From NCBI GenBank assembly GCA_903900335.1, contig CAIUMP010000061.1, forward strand, positions 1-64,000: a stretch of 64,000 nucleotides of DNA, in the 5' to 3' direction. The DNA is from an uncultured Ignavibacteriota bacterium. GTDB taxonomy: Bacteria > Bacteroidota > Ignavibacteria > Palsa-1295. The translations under genes were made by a program, and so were the position numbers. Below are positions 25,111 through 33,768 of the stretch, in pieces; the stretch's first letter is position 1; each line of letters begins with the position of its first letter. The notes under the pieces are model-generated. The model had not been told where the DNA came from and did not search any database. It saw nothing but the letters and a program-made list of their open reading frames with translations.

Positions 25111-25639
25111 GTGGGAGCAGTTCCGATAGATCCTTCAGGATAGCAGTCGCTTCAGGAATATCCTCGGTGTTGTCGGTGATGAGAAAAGCCGTCTTCGTAC
25201 CGGCCCGCTTCCCAGCTTCGATGTCAGATGTTGAGTCCCCTACCATCCAGCTTTGACGGAGATCGATGTTCCACTTTTGCGCTGCCTCGAATAACATAGC
25301 AGGAGCCGGCTTGCGGCGTCCATTCGAGTCGTCGATATCCGTTGCAGTGAAGATGTCATCAAACACTGCCCCTGATTCGCGAAGCAAAAGGGATTGCAGA
25401 TTGGTATGGATGCTTTCCAAGTCGGCCTCGCTCATTAGGCCGAGCCCAACACCCCGCTGATTGGTAATTATGATAGCGAGGAAATCACGTCGCTTAACTT
25501 CACGAAGAACCGATGCGATCTCCGGAGTAAGCTGAAGCTCTGACCACTGTCGAACATACCCGCCAACGATGCGCGTGTTGATCACGCCGTCGCGATCAAA
25601 GAATATCGCTCGACGCTTGTGATCGTTCTCAGTAGGCAT
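25103..25639 (-). CDS. HAD-IIIA phosphatase (GmhB/HisB-like)
   Basis: 178 residues from ATG 25639; the longer ORF would overlap the sugar transferase by 140 bp. HAD motifs are FFDRDGVIN (I, nucleophile Asp), IIITNQRGVG (II), RRKPAPAML (III) and MVGDSTSDIEAG (IV). The layout is that of D-glycero-D-manno-heptose-1,7-bisphosphate 7-phosphatase, but the Cys/His zinc loop normally just before RKP is absent (TDIDDSNGRRKP). Its start overlaps the end of the sugar transferase gene, so it probably serves surface-sugar synthesis. Converges on the ABC ATPase with an 8-bp overlap. The exact substrate is uncertain. Confidence 0.8.
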   Translation of the reverse strand: MPTENDHKRRAIFFDRDGVINTRIVGGYVRQWSELQLTPEIASVLREVKRRDFLAIIITNQRGVGLGLMSEADLESIHTNLQSLLLRESGAVFDDIFTATDIDDSNGRRKPAPAMLFEAAQKWNIDLRQSWMVGDSTSDIEAGKRAGTKTAFLITDNTEDIPEATAILKDLSELLPLI

Positions 25640-27248
25640 TCTTATCGCCCCGGACAAGGTGGACGGCTGTGCGAGCAATAATGGAAATGTCGAGGAGGAA
25701 GGACCAATGCTCGATATAGTATAGATCGTGCTCAATTCGATGCTGCATCGAATCATGATCTGTCGTAGCACCGCGATAGCCGTTGATCTGCGCCCAACCC
25801 GTGACCCCTGGCTTCACAAAGTGCCGCACCATGTATTGTGCAATGATATTGCGATAATCCTCTGTGTGCTTAAGCATGTGCGGCCTTGGTCCCACAACGG
25901 ACATGTCGCCTTTGAGCACATTCCAGAACTGCGGTAACTCATCAAGACTGGTTCGGCGAAGCAACCGCCCGACGCTCGTCTGGCGTGGGTCGTTCTTGGT
26001 GGCCTGTAACGAGTCGGCAGAATCCCGGTCTTCGCGCATTGTCCGAAACTTGTAACAAACGAATGTTCTCCCATCCTCTCCGGTGCGGGGTTGACGGAAG
26101 AAGATCGGCCCACGGGAAGTGAGCTTGATGGCGATCGCGCTGATGAGGGTCACAATGGGAAATACTGCTATCAGAACAAGCAAACTAAAAGCAACGTCCA
26201 GTATTCGCTTAAGCAGGCGATTCGACCATAGATCCAAAGGTGCCTCACGCATTCGCACGATGGAGAACTCGCCAACCTGTTCGATCGTCCGAGGACGTTC
26301 AAGTATAGGGAATTCACCCGGTATAAGCGCAACACGGATGCAGCGGTTCTCACACTCGCTAACTAATCTGCTAATGGAGGCTTCGCTCGCGGTTGGCAGT
26401 GCAATGATCACTTCATCCACCGTCTCACGGCTGGCGACACGGTCCAGATCCAGGATCTTGCCGAGAACCATCGCCCGCACACCGCTTTGGCTTGCATCGT
26501 CATCTAAGAACCCGATCACACTGTAACCGTACTCCGGGTTTGTCGCGACCGTGTGATAAAAATTTTCGCCGATGACTCCTGCCCCAATGATGAGCACGTT
26601 CTTTCTGGGTGCCTTTTGGTGGCGGACTGTTGCGGCAGTGGACTCAATGACAATGCGGAATAATACTAGCACGACCGGGATCGCCACCAGAAAATAACCA
26701 AGGAAGAGTCGCGAATAGAAGTTGTACCCGCCTCGTGCTACGACACACAGCAGCAAACTACCTGCTAGCAGCAGCCCGGCCTTGGCAACCGCTCGCACTT
26801 CATCCAGACTGCCGACAGTACGTTCGTTCGCGACTCGTGGCGAGGAATAGAGCCGCAGTGTAACAGCGATGACAATCCAGAGGAGATTCATAAAGAATTC
26901 CAACTCCGGATAGATGGACCAGGGCGCGCCGTGCAGACGTTCGTTGCTTGCGGGAAAGATCGCCCCGAATCGGAATGCAAGCATCACGTGGAACAGCACG
27001 TTCAGAAGAACGATGTCACCAGCAAATTGCAAGCCACCTTTACGTGGCAATTGCGGCATCGGGCCAGAATGCTTTACATTCGGCGAGGGAGTTGCAGGGG
27101 GTACTCGCAGCGGCTCAGGGGTGACTACAGCGCTTGGTCCACTTCGCAAAGTCAGAATGGAATCGGAATGTCCTACGGGAGAGCTCTCCTTTGGGGATAC
27201 TCCCCGAAAGAGTTTGCTCTGCAGAACCGAAATTCCTTGCCGATTCAT
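25629..27248 (-). CDS. Polyprenyl-phosphate hexose-1-phosphate transferase (WcaJ/WbaP-like)
   Basis: 539 residues. It starts polysaccharide repeat-unit assembly by moving a sugar-1-phosphate from UDP-sugar to undecaprenyl phosphate. After a Pro-rich cytoplasmic lead there are four to five membrane helices, a Rossmann-like CoA-binding region (NVLIIGAGVIGENF), and the catalytic bacterial sugar-transferase domain from about 340: KRILDVAFSLLVLI, GPIFFRQPRTGEDG, YKFRTM, LRRTSLDELPQFWNVLKGDMSVVGPRP and KPGVTGWAQING. It lies two bases after the GT4 gene and overlaps the HAD phosphatase. The sugar is probably glucose or galactose; not determinable here. Confidence 0.92.
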   Translation of the reverse strand: MNRQGISVLQSKLFRGVSPKESSPVGHSDSILTLRSGPSAVVTPEPLRVPPATPSPNVKHSGPMPQLPRKGGLQFAGDIVLLNVLFHVMLAFRFGAIFPASNERLHGAPWSIYPELEFFMNLLWIVIAVTLRLYSSPRVANERTVGSLDEVRAVAKAGLLLAGSLLLCVVARGGYNFYSRLFLGYFLVAIPVVLVLFRIVIESTAATVRHQKAPRKNVLIIGAGVIGENFYHTVATNPEYGYSVIGFLDDDASQSGVRAMVLGKILDLDRVASRETVDEVIIALPTASEASISRLVSECENRCIRVALIPGEFPILERPRTIEQVGEFSIVRMREAPLDLWSNRLLKRILDVAFSLLVLIAVFPIVTLISAIAIKLTSRGPIFFRQPRTGEDGRTFVCYKFRTMREDRDSADSLQATKNDPRQTSVGRLLRRTSLDELPQFWNVLKGDMSVVGPRPHMLKHTEDYRNIIAQYMVRHFVKPGVTGWAQINGYRGATTDHDSMQHRIEHDLYYIEHWSFLLDISIIARTAVHLVRGDKNAY

Positions 27249-27250
27249 CG

Positions 27251-28690
27251 TTAGGAGCTTGCCTGCTGTCGAGTCATTGAGGACGTAACACCTGCCGTTG
27301 TGGCATTGTCAAAGAATCCTGGTACGGTCTCTTGTATGAGCACATCGAGTGTACGGAAGACATGCTCCCAGGTGTAGCGCTCCTCGATGAGTTCGCGTGC
27401 ATTTCGCGCGAGCCGTAATGCCTTGTCATCATTCTTGAGCAGCGAAAGAGTCGCCTCGATGATTTCTTGGTCTGTCGTCCGGATGAGCGCGTTCACGTTG
27501 TCTTCCATACCCTCGATGCCGGAGGCACCTACGGGGGTTGTAACGATCGGCGTGCCCATTGCCATTGCCTCCAGAAGTTTATTCTGGATTCCTGCACCGA
27601 CCGTCTGAGCATGAACAAGCACTTTGCAGCTTCGCAGAAAGGGCCGAATATCTTTAACGTCTGGATGAAGTTCAGCACCGGGGGTGCGCTCCACAAGTTT
27701 TATCAGCTCTTTCCCGGGTGATTTACCGATGATAGCGAGCTTCGTTCTCGGCGAGACTTCTCGGATCTTGGGATAGATATTTTTGAGAAGCCGCTTCGCC
27801 ATTAGAATATTGTGGTATGTCCCGAGGTGGCCAAAGAAGATCAATTTGTCTTCCCGCTCACCAGCGCAGAAGTCATAATCTGTTAGTGCGACCCCATTCG
27901 ATAAGATCGATGTTTGGAGTTCGGGATCGGCCAAGCGAATACGCCGCTCGTCAACTTTTGACACAAACGTTATCCTGGAGAAGCCCTCTCCCATCGCTTG
28001 AGGCTCGTACGCGCGAAGTCTTTCTGCATCTATCTTCCGCACGATATACTGCAGATGGTCCACAAGACCTCGGAAGATGGTGAACCGCTCCGTAGCGCGC
28101 TCTTCCAGGATCACCCTGGCATCTTCGGCGATCAAAAGCTTCGGCGTTGCAGTGTGTTCGCGAACGAATTTCGCCGTGCGCAAGAAAAAGCAGAGAATCA
28201 GGTCATACGTATTTTTTGCAAGAGCCGCGTCCACGGCCTCTTGCATGGACTCGTCATTGTAGTAGGCGAACTCTATCGGCAGATTGGTCGGAAGGCTTTT
28301 CAAAATGCGCCCTGCCGCTTTACGACGGTTGAATGGCAGCACATGAACACTCGCAAAAGCTTCGAGCTCGGGGAGTGTTTCCGGTGTAGCAGAATCTGCC
28401 TCATCCAGGGCGATGAGATCGACATCGGCCAGACTGGAGAGATGCCGGATCAGATGATACGCCTTGATCCTATCTCCCCCGATCAACGGGAATGGGAAGC
28501 GATAGGATAGGAACAGCACTCGCGGGCGGCGTCCACTTGCCTCGTCGCCGGTTCGGCCGCTTCCACTATGGTGCATTGGGGAGTGCGTCGTCGCACTTCT
28601 GAGTGACTTAGACGAATCGGACTCATCCTTCAAGTTCAGAGGTGCAGTCACCAACGGAGATTTGTCCTGTTTGCTTCGAGCAGAGATCAT
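27251..28690 (-). CDS. Glycosyltransferase family 4 protein
   Basis: 479 residues with an unusual ~50-residue polar N-terminal tail. The GT-B fold begins at RVLFLSYRFPFPLIGGDRIKAYHLIRHL; the nucleotide-sugar site is represented by LIFFGHLGTYHNI, AELHPDVKDIRPFLRSCKVLVHAQTVGAGIQNKLLEAMAMGTPIVTTPVGASGIEG and an E-ER-YTW end. It resembles the GT4 enzymes of EpsH/PEP-CTERM-type polysaccharide loci. First gene of the cluster, with ribosome-binding site AGGA seven bases before ATG 28690; the donor and acceptor sugars are unknown. No polymerase or flippase lies in this window. Confidence 0.88.
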   Translation of the reverse strand: MISARSKQDKSPLVTAPLNLKDESDSSKSLRSATTHSPMHHSGSGRTGDEASGRRPRVLFLSYRFPFPLIGGDRIKAYHLIRHLSSLADVDLIALDEADSATPETLPELEAFASVHVLPFNRRKAAGRILKSLPTNLPIEFAYYNDESMQEAVDAALAKNTYDLILCFFLRTAKFVREHTATPKLLIAEDARVILEERATERFTIFRGLVDHLQYIVRKIDAERLRAYEPQAMGEGFSRITFVSKVDERRIRLADPELQTSILSNGVALTDYDFCAGEREDKLIFFGHLGTYHNILMAKRLLKNIYPKIREVSPRTKLAIIGKSPGKELIKLVERTPGAELHPDVKDIRPFLRSCKVLVHAQTVGAGIQNKLLEAMAMGTPIVTTPVGASGIEGMEDNVNALIRTTDQEIIEATLSLLKNDDKALRLARNARELIEERYTWEHVFRTLDVLIQETVPGFFDNATTAGVTSSMTRQQASS

Positions 28691-29343
28691 TCGTGTCCTA
28701 TTCGTATGCGTTCCTTCAGTTTGCCTCCGATGAACCGGAAGCTATTATCACGGTCTAATTAGCACGCTTACGGATGTCGTGCCCGGCTGGCTCCGTAACA
28801 TCCGAAGGACTGTGTACTAATATGAACCGAGTGATGAAGAAAGGTAACAGGTAATAATCCATCCACCTTTCCTATCGCCAACGGGAGTCCCATAGTAAGT
28901 CGGCTAAAACTTATATTCAGCCAAGATTCTTCCCGGAATCTTGATTCTTTTAGCCTCCAGGCTGTGCAGTTTCAGCAATGTTGGATCCTGATCGTGGGCA
29001 ATGAGAACACCTCAATTCTCACGTCCCATCTGGCGACCGAGAGAAGGATGCAATCTTGCTTGATTCGGGGCGATTGGGGCAATCCCATGGCTACAAAATT
29101 ACGATTTTTAGTGAGGATTTCCAAGATAGGGACAGATTTATGACCTGTTTTCTAGGGGAATGGGCAGTTGTAAGGAGGCAATCAACGGAGGCGCGTCAGA
29201 TTTGGGCTCGTCGCGGGAGTAGACTCGAATCAGGTACAACTAAATTCCGGGTTAAACCTGTTGACGGTTGTCGAACACGAAGTTAAAGCGATACTTCTTT
29301 GCGTCAACCTTCGGAATGACGTTTTTCAACCTTCAACGTACGA
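28691..29343. other. 653-base intergenic region
   Basis: Separates the divergent polysaccharide cluster and the small-gene run. It holds a 7-bp hairpin (AAGATTC/GAATCTT, 28923-28942) followed by GATTCTTTT. The 76-residue ORF at 29056-29286 has no ribosome-binding site or family resemblance and I do not call it. It should contain the promoter of the polysaccharide cluster, but I cannot place it. Confidence 0.45.
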
Positions 29344-29619
29344 ATGACCCACGAAGAGATATTTGAAGAGCTAAAAGGCCTCGCGAGCGAGCTTGGCATA
29401 AAAGTCCGGTTCGAGAACGGTAATTTCGATGGTGGCTATTGCCTATTGCGCGAGGAGCGCTTGCTCGTCCTCAACCGCCGCTCGACCGTACCAAAGAAGA
29501 TCCGCACGCTCTCTCAAGGCCTCACCGAATACGGCCTCGGAGATATTTTCATTCGGCCCGCACTCCGCGAAGCCATCGAGGACGAACTTGCAAAGGTAAT
29601 GAAGGAAGCTGCGGCGTGA
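29344..29619 (+). CDS. Conserved small hypothetical protein
   Basis: 91 residues, cytoplasmic, acidic. It reads as one compact alpha/beta domain: EIFEELKGLASELGIKVRFENGNFDGGYCLLREERLLVLNRR, then a helix (VPKKIRTLSQGLTEYGL) and IFIRPALREAIEDELAKV. The layout (helix, VRFE-x-G-x-F-x-GG-x-C, then LVLNR) seems familiar from short conserved proteins of Chlorobi/Ignavibacteria, but no function is known to me. It precedes the MBL hydrolase by 70 bp. Confidence 0.65.
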   Translation: MTHEEIFEELKGLASELGIKVRFENGNFDGGYCLLREERLLVLNRRSTVPKKIRTLSQGLTEYGLGDIFIRPALREAIEDELAKVMKEAAA

Positions 29620-29652
29620 TTCACACCACCATGAGCGAGAACACATCTCACC

Positions 29653-29690
29653 TTCTTCATCATTCATCATTTCTAATTCATAATTTCCCT
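29653..29690 (+). repeat. Short phased repeat (TTCATCATTCATCAT type) before the MBL gene
   Basis: CTTCATCATTCATCATTTCTAATTCATAATTTCCC is a string of degenerate 7-mers (ATTCATC/ATTCATA) ending at the TTG start of the next gene. The same type appears at 31641 and, inverted in sense, at 36391. Confidence 0.7.
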
Positions 29691-30469
29691 TGCGCGTAAC
29701 CCTCCTCGGCACCGGCACATCGACAGGCGTTCCTATGATCGCCTGTCATTGCAGGATATGCCGCTCGACCGACCCGAGGGATAAACGGCTCCGCGTGAGC
29801 GCACTGATCGAGAATGGCAAGGACAATATCCTCATCGACACCAGCGCCGACTTCCGGCAGCAGATGCTCTCGCAACAGGTCACGCACCTCGAAGCTATTC
29901 TTTACACGCACAAACATTACGATCACATCGCCGGCTTTGATGATCTCCGCGCGTTTCAGTTTCTGAATAAGAAGTCGCCACTCTGTTACGCCACGCTGGA
30001 GACGACAGATTACATCCGCAAGACGTTTGACTATGCCTTCGGTGCAGCGATCCAATCCGGTGGCGGGCTTCCGAAGATTCCATTCAGAGTCATTGATGAG
30101 AAACCATTCAAGGCCTGCGGACTGGAAGTTATCCCGATACCATTGATGCACGGGCTCATGCCTATCCTCGGTTTCCGCATCGGTGGTTTCGCCTATCTCA
30201 CCGATTGCAGCGCAATTCCCGAAGCGTCCTTTCCTTTGCTGGAAGGGCTCGACACGCTGATCTTAGACGGCCTTCGTTTCAAACCACACTCTACGCACTT
30301 CACCATCGAAGAAGCCATTGCAAACGCAGAACGCATTGCGCCGCGAGTTACCTATCTGACGCACATGAACCACGATGTACTGCACGAGGAGACGGAGTTG
30401 GCCTTGCCCGCGCATGTAAGGTTGGGGTTTGATGGATTGAGCTTTGAATTAGAAGGTATTTGCCAATGA
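29690..30469 (+). CDS. MBL-fold metallohydrolase (PhnP-like)
   Basis: 259 residues from TTG 29690; no ATG fits the N-terminus MRVTLLGTGTSTGVPMI. The core metal site is THKHYDHIAGFDDL (HxHxDH), with TDCS later and final histidine block LTHMNHDVLHE. CHCRICRSTDPRDKRLRVSALIE follows the PhnP layout, where extra cysteines bind structural zinc. PhnP-type enzymes hydrolyse phosphoribosyl cyclic phosphate or other phosphodiesters; stand-alone relatives outside phn operons have no proven substrate. The start is fused to a short repeat, so the ribosome-binding site is not obvious. Confidence 0.88.
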   Translation: MRVTLLGTGTSTGVPMIACHCRICRSTDPRDKRLRVSALIENGKDNILIDTSADFRQQMLSQQVTHLEAILYTHKHYDHIAGFDDLRAFQFLNKKSPLCYATLETTDYIRKTFDYAFGAAIQSGGGLPKIPFRVIDEKPFKACGLEVIPIPLMHGLMPILGFRIGGFAYLTDCSAIPEASFPLLEGLDTLILDGLRFKPHSTHFTIEEAIANAERIAPRVTYLTHMNHDVLHEETELALPAHVRLGFDGLSFELEGICQ

Positions 30470-30512
30470 ACCAACCCGAAATAGTGTTCGGAGGCTGCAA
30501 CGAGGACAACCT

Positions 30513-30540
30513 CGTTACCCATTACTCGTTACTCATCACT
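30513..30540 (+). repeat. Short phased repeat (GTTACCCATTACTCGTTACTC type)
   Basis: CGTTACCCATTACTCGTTACTCATCACT consists of degenerate 7-mers (GTTACCC, ATTACTC, GTTACTC, ATCACTC). It ends 11 bases before the ATG of the HAD gene. Confidence 0.65.
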
Positions 30541-30551
30541 CCGGGCAAGGC

Positions 30552-31232
30552 ATGATCAATTCCATCGTTTTCGATCTCGATAATACGCTCGTCGATTTTA
30601 TGGCAATGAAGCGCCTTGCCGTCGAGGCGGCAGTTGATGCCATGCTGGATGCCGGACTCGATCTCGAACGCGCGGACATTAAGGCGCGCATCGATGCCAT
30701 CTACAAAGAGCGAGGGATCGAGTATCAACAGGTATTCGATGATCTCATCTTTGGCGTGTTCAATAAGATTGATCATCGTATTCTCGCCGCAGGTGTAATC
30801 GCTTATCGCCGCGCAAGAGAGGCCGCGCTGAAGCCCTATCCTCATGTTACAGCAACACTGATGCAGCTCATCCGACGCGGCATAAATCTCGCCGTTCTTA
30901 CCGACGCTCCCAGCCGCGAGGCCTGGCTTCGTCTATGCCACATCGGATTTCATCATATCTTTACGGTGGCCGTTACCTTCGACGAGACCGGCGAGCGTAA
31001 ACCTGCCGCAAAGCCATTCCTAACCGTTCTCGAACGCCTCAACACAGCACCCGCCAACGCGCTAATGGTCGGGGACTGGGCCGAGCGAGACATTGTCGGC
31101 GCAAAAGCCGTGGGTATGCAAACCGCCTTCGCGCGTTATGGCGATTTCTTCAAAACCGAGACGCACGGCGCAGATTTTGAACTCCACGACATCACCGATC
31201 TACTCGCTATCGTCGATACACAGAACGCATGA
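30552..31232 (+). CDS. HAD-family hydrolase
   Basis: 226 residues. Motifs: IVFDLDNTLVDF (I), NLAVLTDAPSREAWLRL (II), ERKPAAKPF (III) and ALMVGDWAERDIVGAKAVGMQTAFARYG (IV), with a helical cap between motifs I and II (HAD subfamily IA). Such enzymes dephosphorylate small phosphometabolites; the substrate cannot be predicted. Its last codons overlap the acpS start (ATGA at 31229), so the two are coupled. Confidence 0.9.
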   Translation: MINSIVFDLDNTLVDFMAMKRLAVEAAVDAMLDAGLDLERADIKARIDAIYKERGIEYQQVFDDLIFGVFNKIDHRILAAGVIAYRRAREAALKPYPHVTATLMQLIRRGINLAVLTDAPSREAWLRLCHIGFHHIFTVAVTFDETGERKPAAKPFLTVLERLNTAPANALMVGDWAERDIVGAKAVGMQTAFARYGDFFKTETHGADFELHDITDLLAIVDTQNA

Positions 31233-31615
31233 TCTTTGGCATTGGCATAGATACTATCGAGGTTCCGCGTATCGCTCGCTCCATCGAGACGTATGGCGAT
31301 CAGTTCGTGAAGCGTATTTTTTCCGAGGAGGAGATTCGCTACTGTTCACGCCGCCCTCATGCCGCCGAGCACTTCGCTGCGCGCTTCGCGGCGAAGGAGG
31401 CGTTTGCAAAAGCTCTGGGGACCGGCGTTCGGCGGGGATTCATTTGGAGGAAGGTCGTCGTTCTCAAAGAACTTTCCGGAAGGCCGTTCCTTCTGCTTCG
31501 CGATGAGATGGGCGAACGCGCTCGACAGATAATCGGCAGCGAATTCGTTGCACAACTTTCGATTACGCATACGAAGGAGATCGCTGAAGCGATCGTGACC
31601 ATAGAGCGTGTATGA
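31229..31615 (+). CDS. acpS: Holo-[acyl-carrier-protein] synthase
   Basis: 128 residues, standard length. AcpS moves the 4'-phosphopantetheine arm from CoA to a serine on apo-ACP for fatty-acid synthesis. Signature motifs: IFGIGIDTIEVPRIARSIE (with the Mg-binding Asp), FSEEEIRYC, HFAARFAAKEAFAKALGTG and LSITHTKEIAEAIV. ATG 31229 overlaps the HAD stop by four bases. Confidence 0.96.
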   Translation: MIFGIGIDTIEVPRIARSIETYGDQFVKRIFSEEEIRYCSRRPHAAEHFAARFAAKEAFAKALGTGVRRGFIWRKVVVLKELSGRPFLLLRDEMGERARQIIGSEFVAQLSITHTKEIAEAIVTIERV

Positions 31616-31640
31616 TGACTCCATGAGTTGGGCCGACGCC

Positions 31641-31675
31641 CCTTCATCATTCACAATTCATCATTCATCATTGCC
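31641..31675 (+). repeat. Short phased repeat (TTCATCATTCACAATTCATC type)
   Basis: CTTCATCATTCACAATTCATCATTCATCATTGCCC repeats the 7-mer ATTCATC with changes and ends seven bases before ATG 31682. In the ORF track it is mistranslated as FIIHNSSFII. Confidence 0.7.
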
Positions 31676-31681
31676 CTTGAC

Positions 31682-32287
31682 ATGAGCATTCAAGGTGAGT
31701 TTTTTGAAACACCGACCGCCGTTATTCAAGAAGTTCTTGAGGATCGAACATCTACGGAGGACACTTCGACGGAAGAAGTGACAAGTGTTGTGCTTGAAGA
31801 TGTTCCATCGCCAACCGAACACCGGGCGGTCAAAACCGACACACCGCCGCGAGGCAAACTGACCATGAAAGATCTTTCGATTCCGAAGCTGTATTATTCA
31901 ATCTCCGAGGTCAGCCGACTCACCGGGATCGAGCCGTATGTTCTGCGCTATTGGGAGTCCGAATTCCACGAGCTGAAGCCGCAGAAGAACCGGGCCGGCA
32001 ACCGCACGTACTCCAACCGCGACATCAAGTTCATTCTTCGCATCAAGGATCTGCTCCGAGAGAAGCGCTACACAATCGAGGGCGCGAAGCATATCATTCA
32101 CGCCGAACGCAACACAATCGACAGCAAAGAAGAAACAGCGTCGACTACAGTCAGCGACCCCGCGCAAATCGCAATGCCAACGGAGACGAAAGCACCCGCC
32201 GCACCGCAGGCGTTTCTTACACTTGCGGAGATCAAGACTATGAAGGAATCGCTCTCCGCATTAAAGTCAGTGCTGCTGAAACATTAG
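31682..32287 (+). CDS. MerR-family transcriptional regulator
   Basis: 201 residues from ATG 31682; the ORF track start at 31628 would translate the upstream repeat. After an acidic, Thr-rich lead of ~60 residues comes the winged-helix DNA-binding domain: KLYYSISEVSRLTGIEPYVLRYWESEF, then NRTYSNRDIKFILRIKDLLREKRYTIEGAKHII. This subgroup is common in Bacteroidota and lacks the effector-binding Cys cluster of metal sensors. A short C-terminal helix (FLTLAEIKTMKESLSALKSVL) may dimerise. Targets are unknown. It converges on the CusF-like lipoprotein gene. Confidence 0.88.
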   Translation: MSIQGEFFETPTAVIQEVLEDRTSTEDTSTEEVTSVVLEDVPSPTEHRAVKTDTPPRGKLTMKDLSIPKLYYSISEVSRLTGIEPYVLRYWESEFHELKPQKNRAGNRTYSNRDIKFILRIKDLLREKRYTIEGAKHIIHAERNTIDSKEETASTTVSDPAQIAMPTETKAPAAPQAFLTLAEIKTMKESLSALKSVLLKH

Positions 32288-32293
32288 CGGAGA

Positions 32294-32641
32294 TTACTTT
32301 CCAGCCTTCGTCTTCGCTCCGCCACTCTTTCCTCTTTTCGTAAGAGACTCCACCAAAAACACGCCCGGTTTCAATTCGTGGATCGAGAAGTTCACGGAAT
32401 CCCCCTCCGCAAAGTTCTTCATCATCGCATTACTTTTGACGGGATACGCATACGTCATCGGATGCAGTATCGTCCCGACTGTGCCGTGCGATAACGTGAT
32501 CAGATGATGGACCGTGTCGACACGCCGCACAATGCCTTTGCCGGTACCAACACCGGAATCGACGGGGAATAGCTTTTGGCAGCTCGTCACCGAGAGCAAC
32601 ATCAGTATGATGGAGGCGAAGGCCATCCGCAGTCGTGTCAT
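32294..32641 (-). CDS. CusF-like (copper-binding fold) lipoprotein
   Basis: 115 residues. MTRLRMAFASIILMLLSVTSC is a lipoprotein signal with lipobox VTSC. The mature part GKGIVRRVDTVHHLITLSHGTVGTILHPMTYAYPV, then FAEGDSVNFSIHEL, follows the small OB-like CusF fold (V-x-x-V-D, TLSHG, MTM-x-F/Y-x-V, G-x-x-V-F). The CusF metal Trp is not seen, and only one of the usual Met ligands is clear (HPMTYAY), so metal binding is not certain. ATG overlaps the stop of the second ABC permease (ATGA), so it belongs to the efflux operon as its last gene. Confidence 0.75.
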   Translation of the reverse strand: MTRLRMAFASIILMLLSVTSCQKLFPVDSGVGTGKGIVRRVDTVHHLITLSHGTVGTILHPMTYAYPVKSNAMMKNFAEGDSVNFSIHELKPGVFLVESLTKRGKSGGAKTKAGK

Positions 32642-33768
32642 GCCAACTTCTTTCTAAATCGTAACGCGCTCAAACCAAGGATCACAACTGCAAATGTCAG
32701 CAATGATAATGCCTGTGGCCACAACACTTCCATTCCTACGCCACGAAGAAATATGCCGCGAATGATCTCGAAGAAATATCGAAGTGGAAGAAAGAGACTT
32801 ACACCCTGAATAAGCTGTGGCATGTTCTCGATCGGGAAGACGAAGCCCGATAGGAAGTTCATCGGCATCATCACGAAGAACATCGCAGTCATCATCGCTT
32901 GCTGCTGTGTGCGGCTGACGGTCGAGACGAACAGCCCGATTCCCAGCGTCGTCATGATGAAGAGAATGCTCAGACAGAACAGCGTAAAGACGGAGCCGCG
33001 AATCGGAATGCCAAGCACAAGCGTCACGCCTGCCAGCGCGAGAATAATATCTATGATGCCGATGATCATAAATGGCGTCAACTTGCCGATAATGATCTGC
33101 CACGGTTTGATCGGCGTTACAATAAGCTGCTCCATTGTGCCGGATTCTTTCTCTTTCACAATGGCGAGAGATGTGAGCATCACTGTGGCGGTCATCAGCA
33201 GCATCCCCAGAATCCCCGGTACAAGATAATTGCGAGACTTCAGTTCGGGATTGTACCACACGCGTACTTCGGGCGATATGGTGATAGGCTTGAGCGAACC
33301 CAGTCCCCTTCTTGCGAATGCTTCGAGCAATGCGTTCTGCGCGTACCCAGCGACGATCATCCCCGCGTAGTTCAAGCCAACGGATGCCGAGTTACTTTCC
33401 GCGCCATCGACAATTGCTTGCAGCGGCACTGGCTCTCCGCGTGCGATCTTCCTCCCGAACTCGCGCGGTATCGTTATCGCGATAGATGCCTTGCCGTTCT
33501 CGAGATACTTGTCGATCTCTGAAGTTCGCTCGACGCGTCCGACGATTGGGAAGTAGCCCGAGTGTTCGAATCGCTGCACCAGGTCGCGGCTCTCGGTTGT
33601 ATTGTCCTGGTCGCAGACGAGCATCGGCACGGTCGTCACATCCATGTTGATGGCGAAGCCGAAAATAAAGAGCTGCATGATCGGCCCGACAAAGATGATC
33701 TGGATGACCTTCTTGTCCCGCTTGATCTGCAAGAACTCCTTGCGCAGTATGTGGAGGATCGTTCTCAT
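32638..33768 (-). CDS. ABC-2 type exporter permease (YbhR-like)
   Basis: 376 residues. One N-terminal helix (VIQIIFVGPIMQLFIFGFAINMD), a large periplasmic domain of ~140 residues, then five helices. The ABC-2 membrane region has WYNPELKSRNYLVPGILGMLLM, EKESGTMEQLIVTPIKPWQIIIGKL, ISILFIMTTLGIGLFVSTVSRTQQQA and NFLSGFVFPIENMP, all typical of the YbhS/YbhR/DrrB class. It is a close paralogue of the gene just upstream, and the pair probably forms a heterodimer. The start overlaps that gene's stop by one base (TGATG). No ATPase is in this operon. Confidence 0.92.
   Translation of the reverse strand: MRTILHILRKEFLQIKRDKKVIQIIFVGPIMQLFIFGFAINMDVTTVPMLVCDQDNTTESRDLVQRFEHSGYFPIVGRVERTSEIDKYLENGKASIAITIPREFGRKIARGEPVPLQAIVDGAESNSASVGLNYAGMIVAGYAQNALLEAFARRGLGSLKPITISPEVRVWYNPELKSRNYLVPGILGMLLMTATVMLTSLAIVKEKESGTMEQLIVTPIKPWQIIIGKLTPFMIIGIIDIILALAGVTLVLGIPIRGSVFTLFCLSILFIMTTLGIGLFVSTVSRTQQQAMMTAMFFVMMPMNFLSGFVFPIENMPQLIQGVSLFLPLRYFFEIIRGIFLRGVGMEVLWPQALSLLTFAVVILGLSALRFRKKLA

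Noticed and set aside
25103-25771. Longer start for the HAD phosphatase at 25771
   Set aside because: The extra 44 residues overlap the sugar transferase by 140 bp and lack HAD-like sequence, while ATG 25639 begins right before the first HAD motif.
29056-29286. 76-residue ORF on the plus strand
   Set aside because: No ribosome-binding site, unusual composition, no similarity that I can see; it lies in the intergenic region before the small-gene run.
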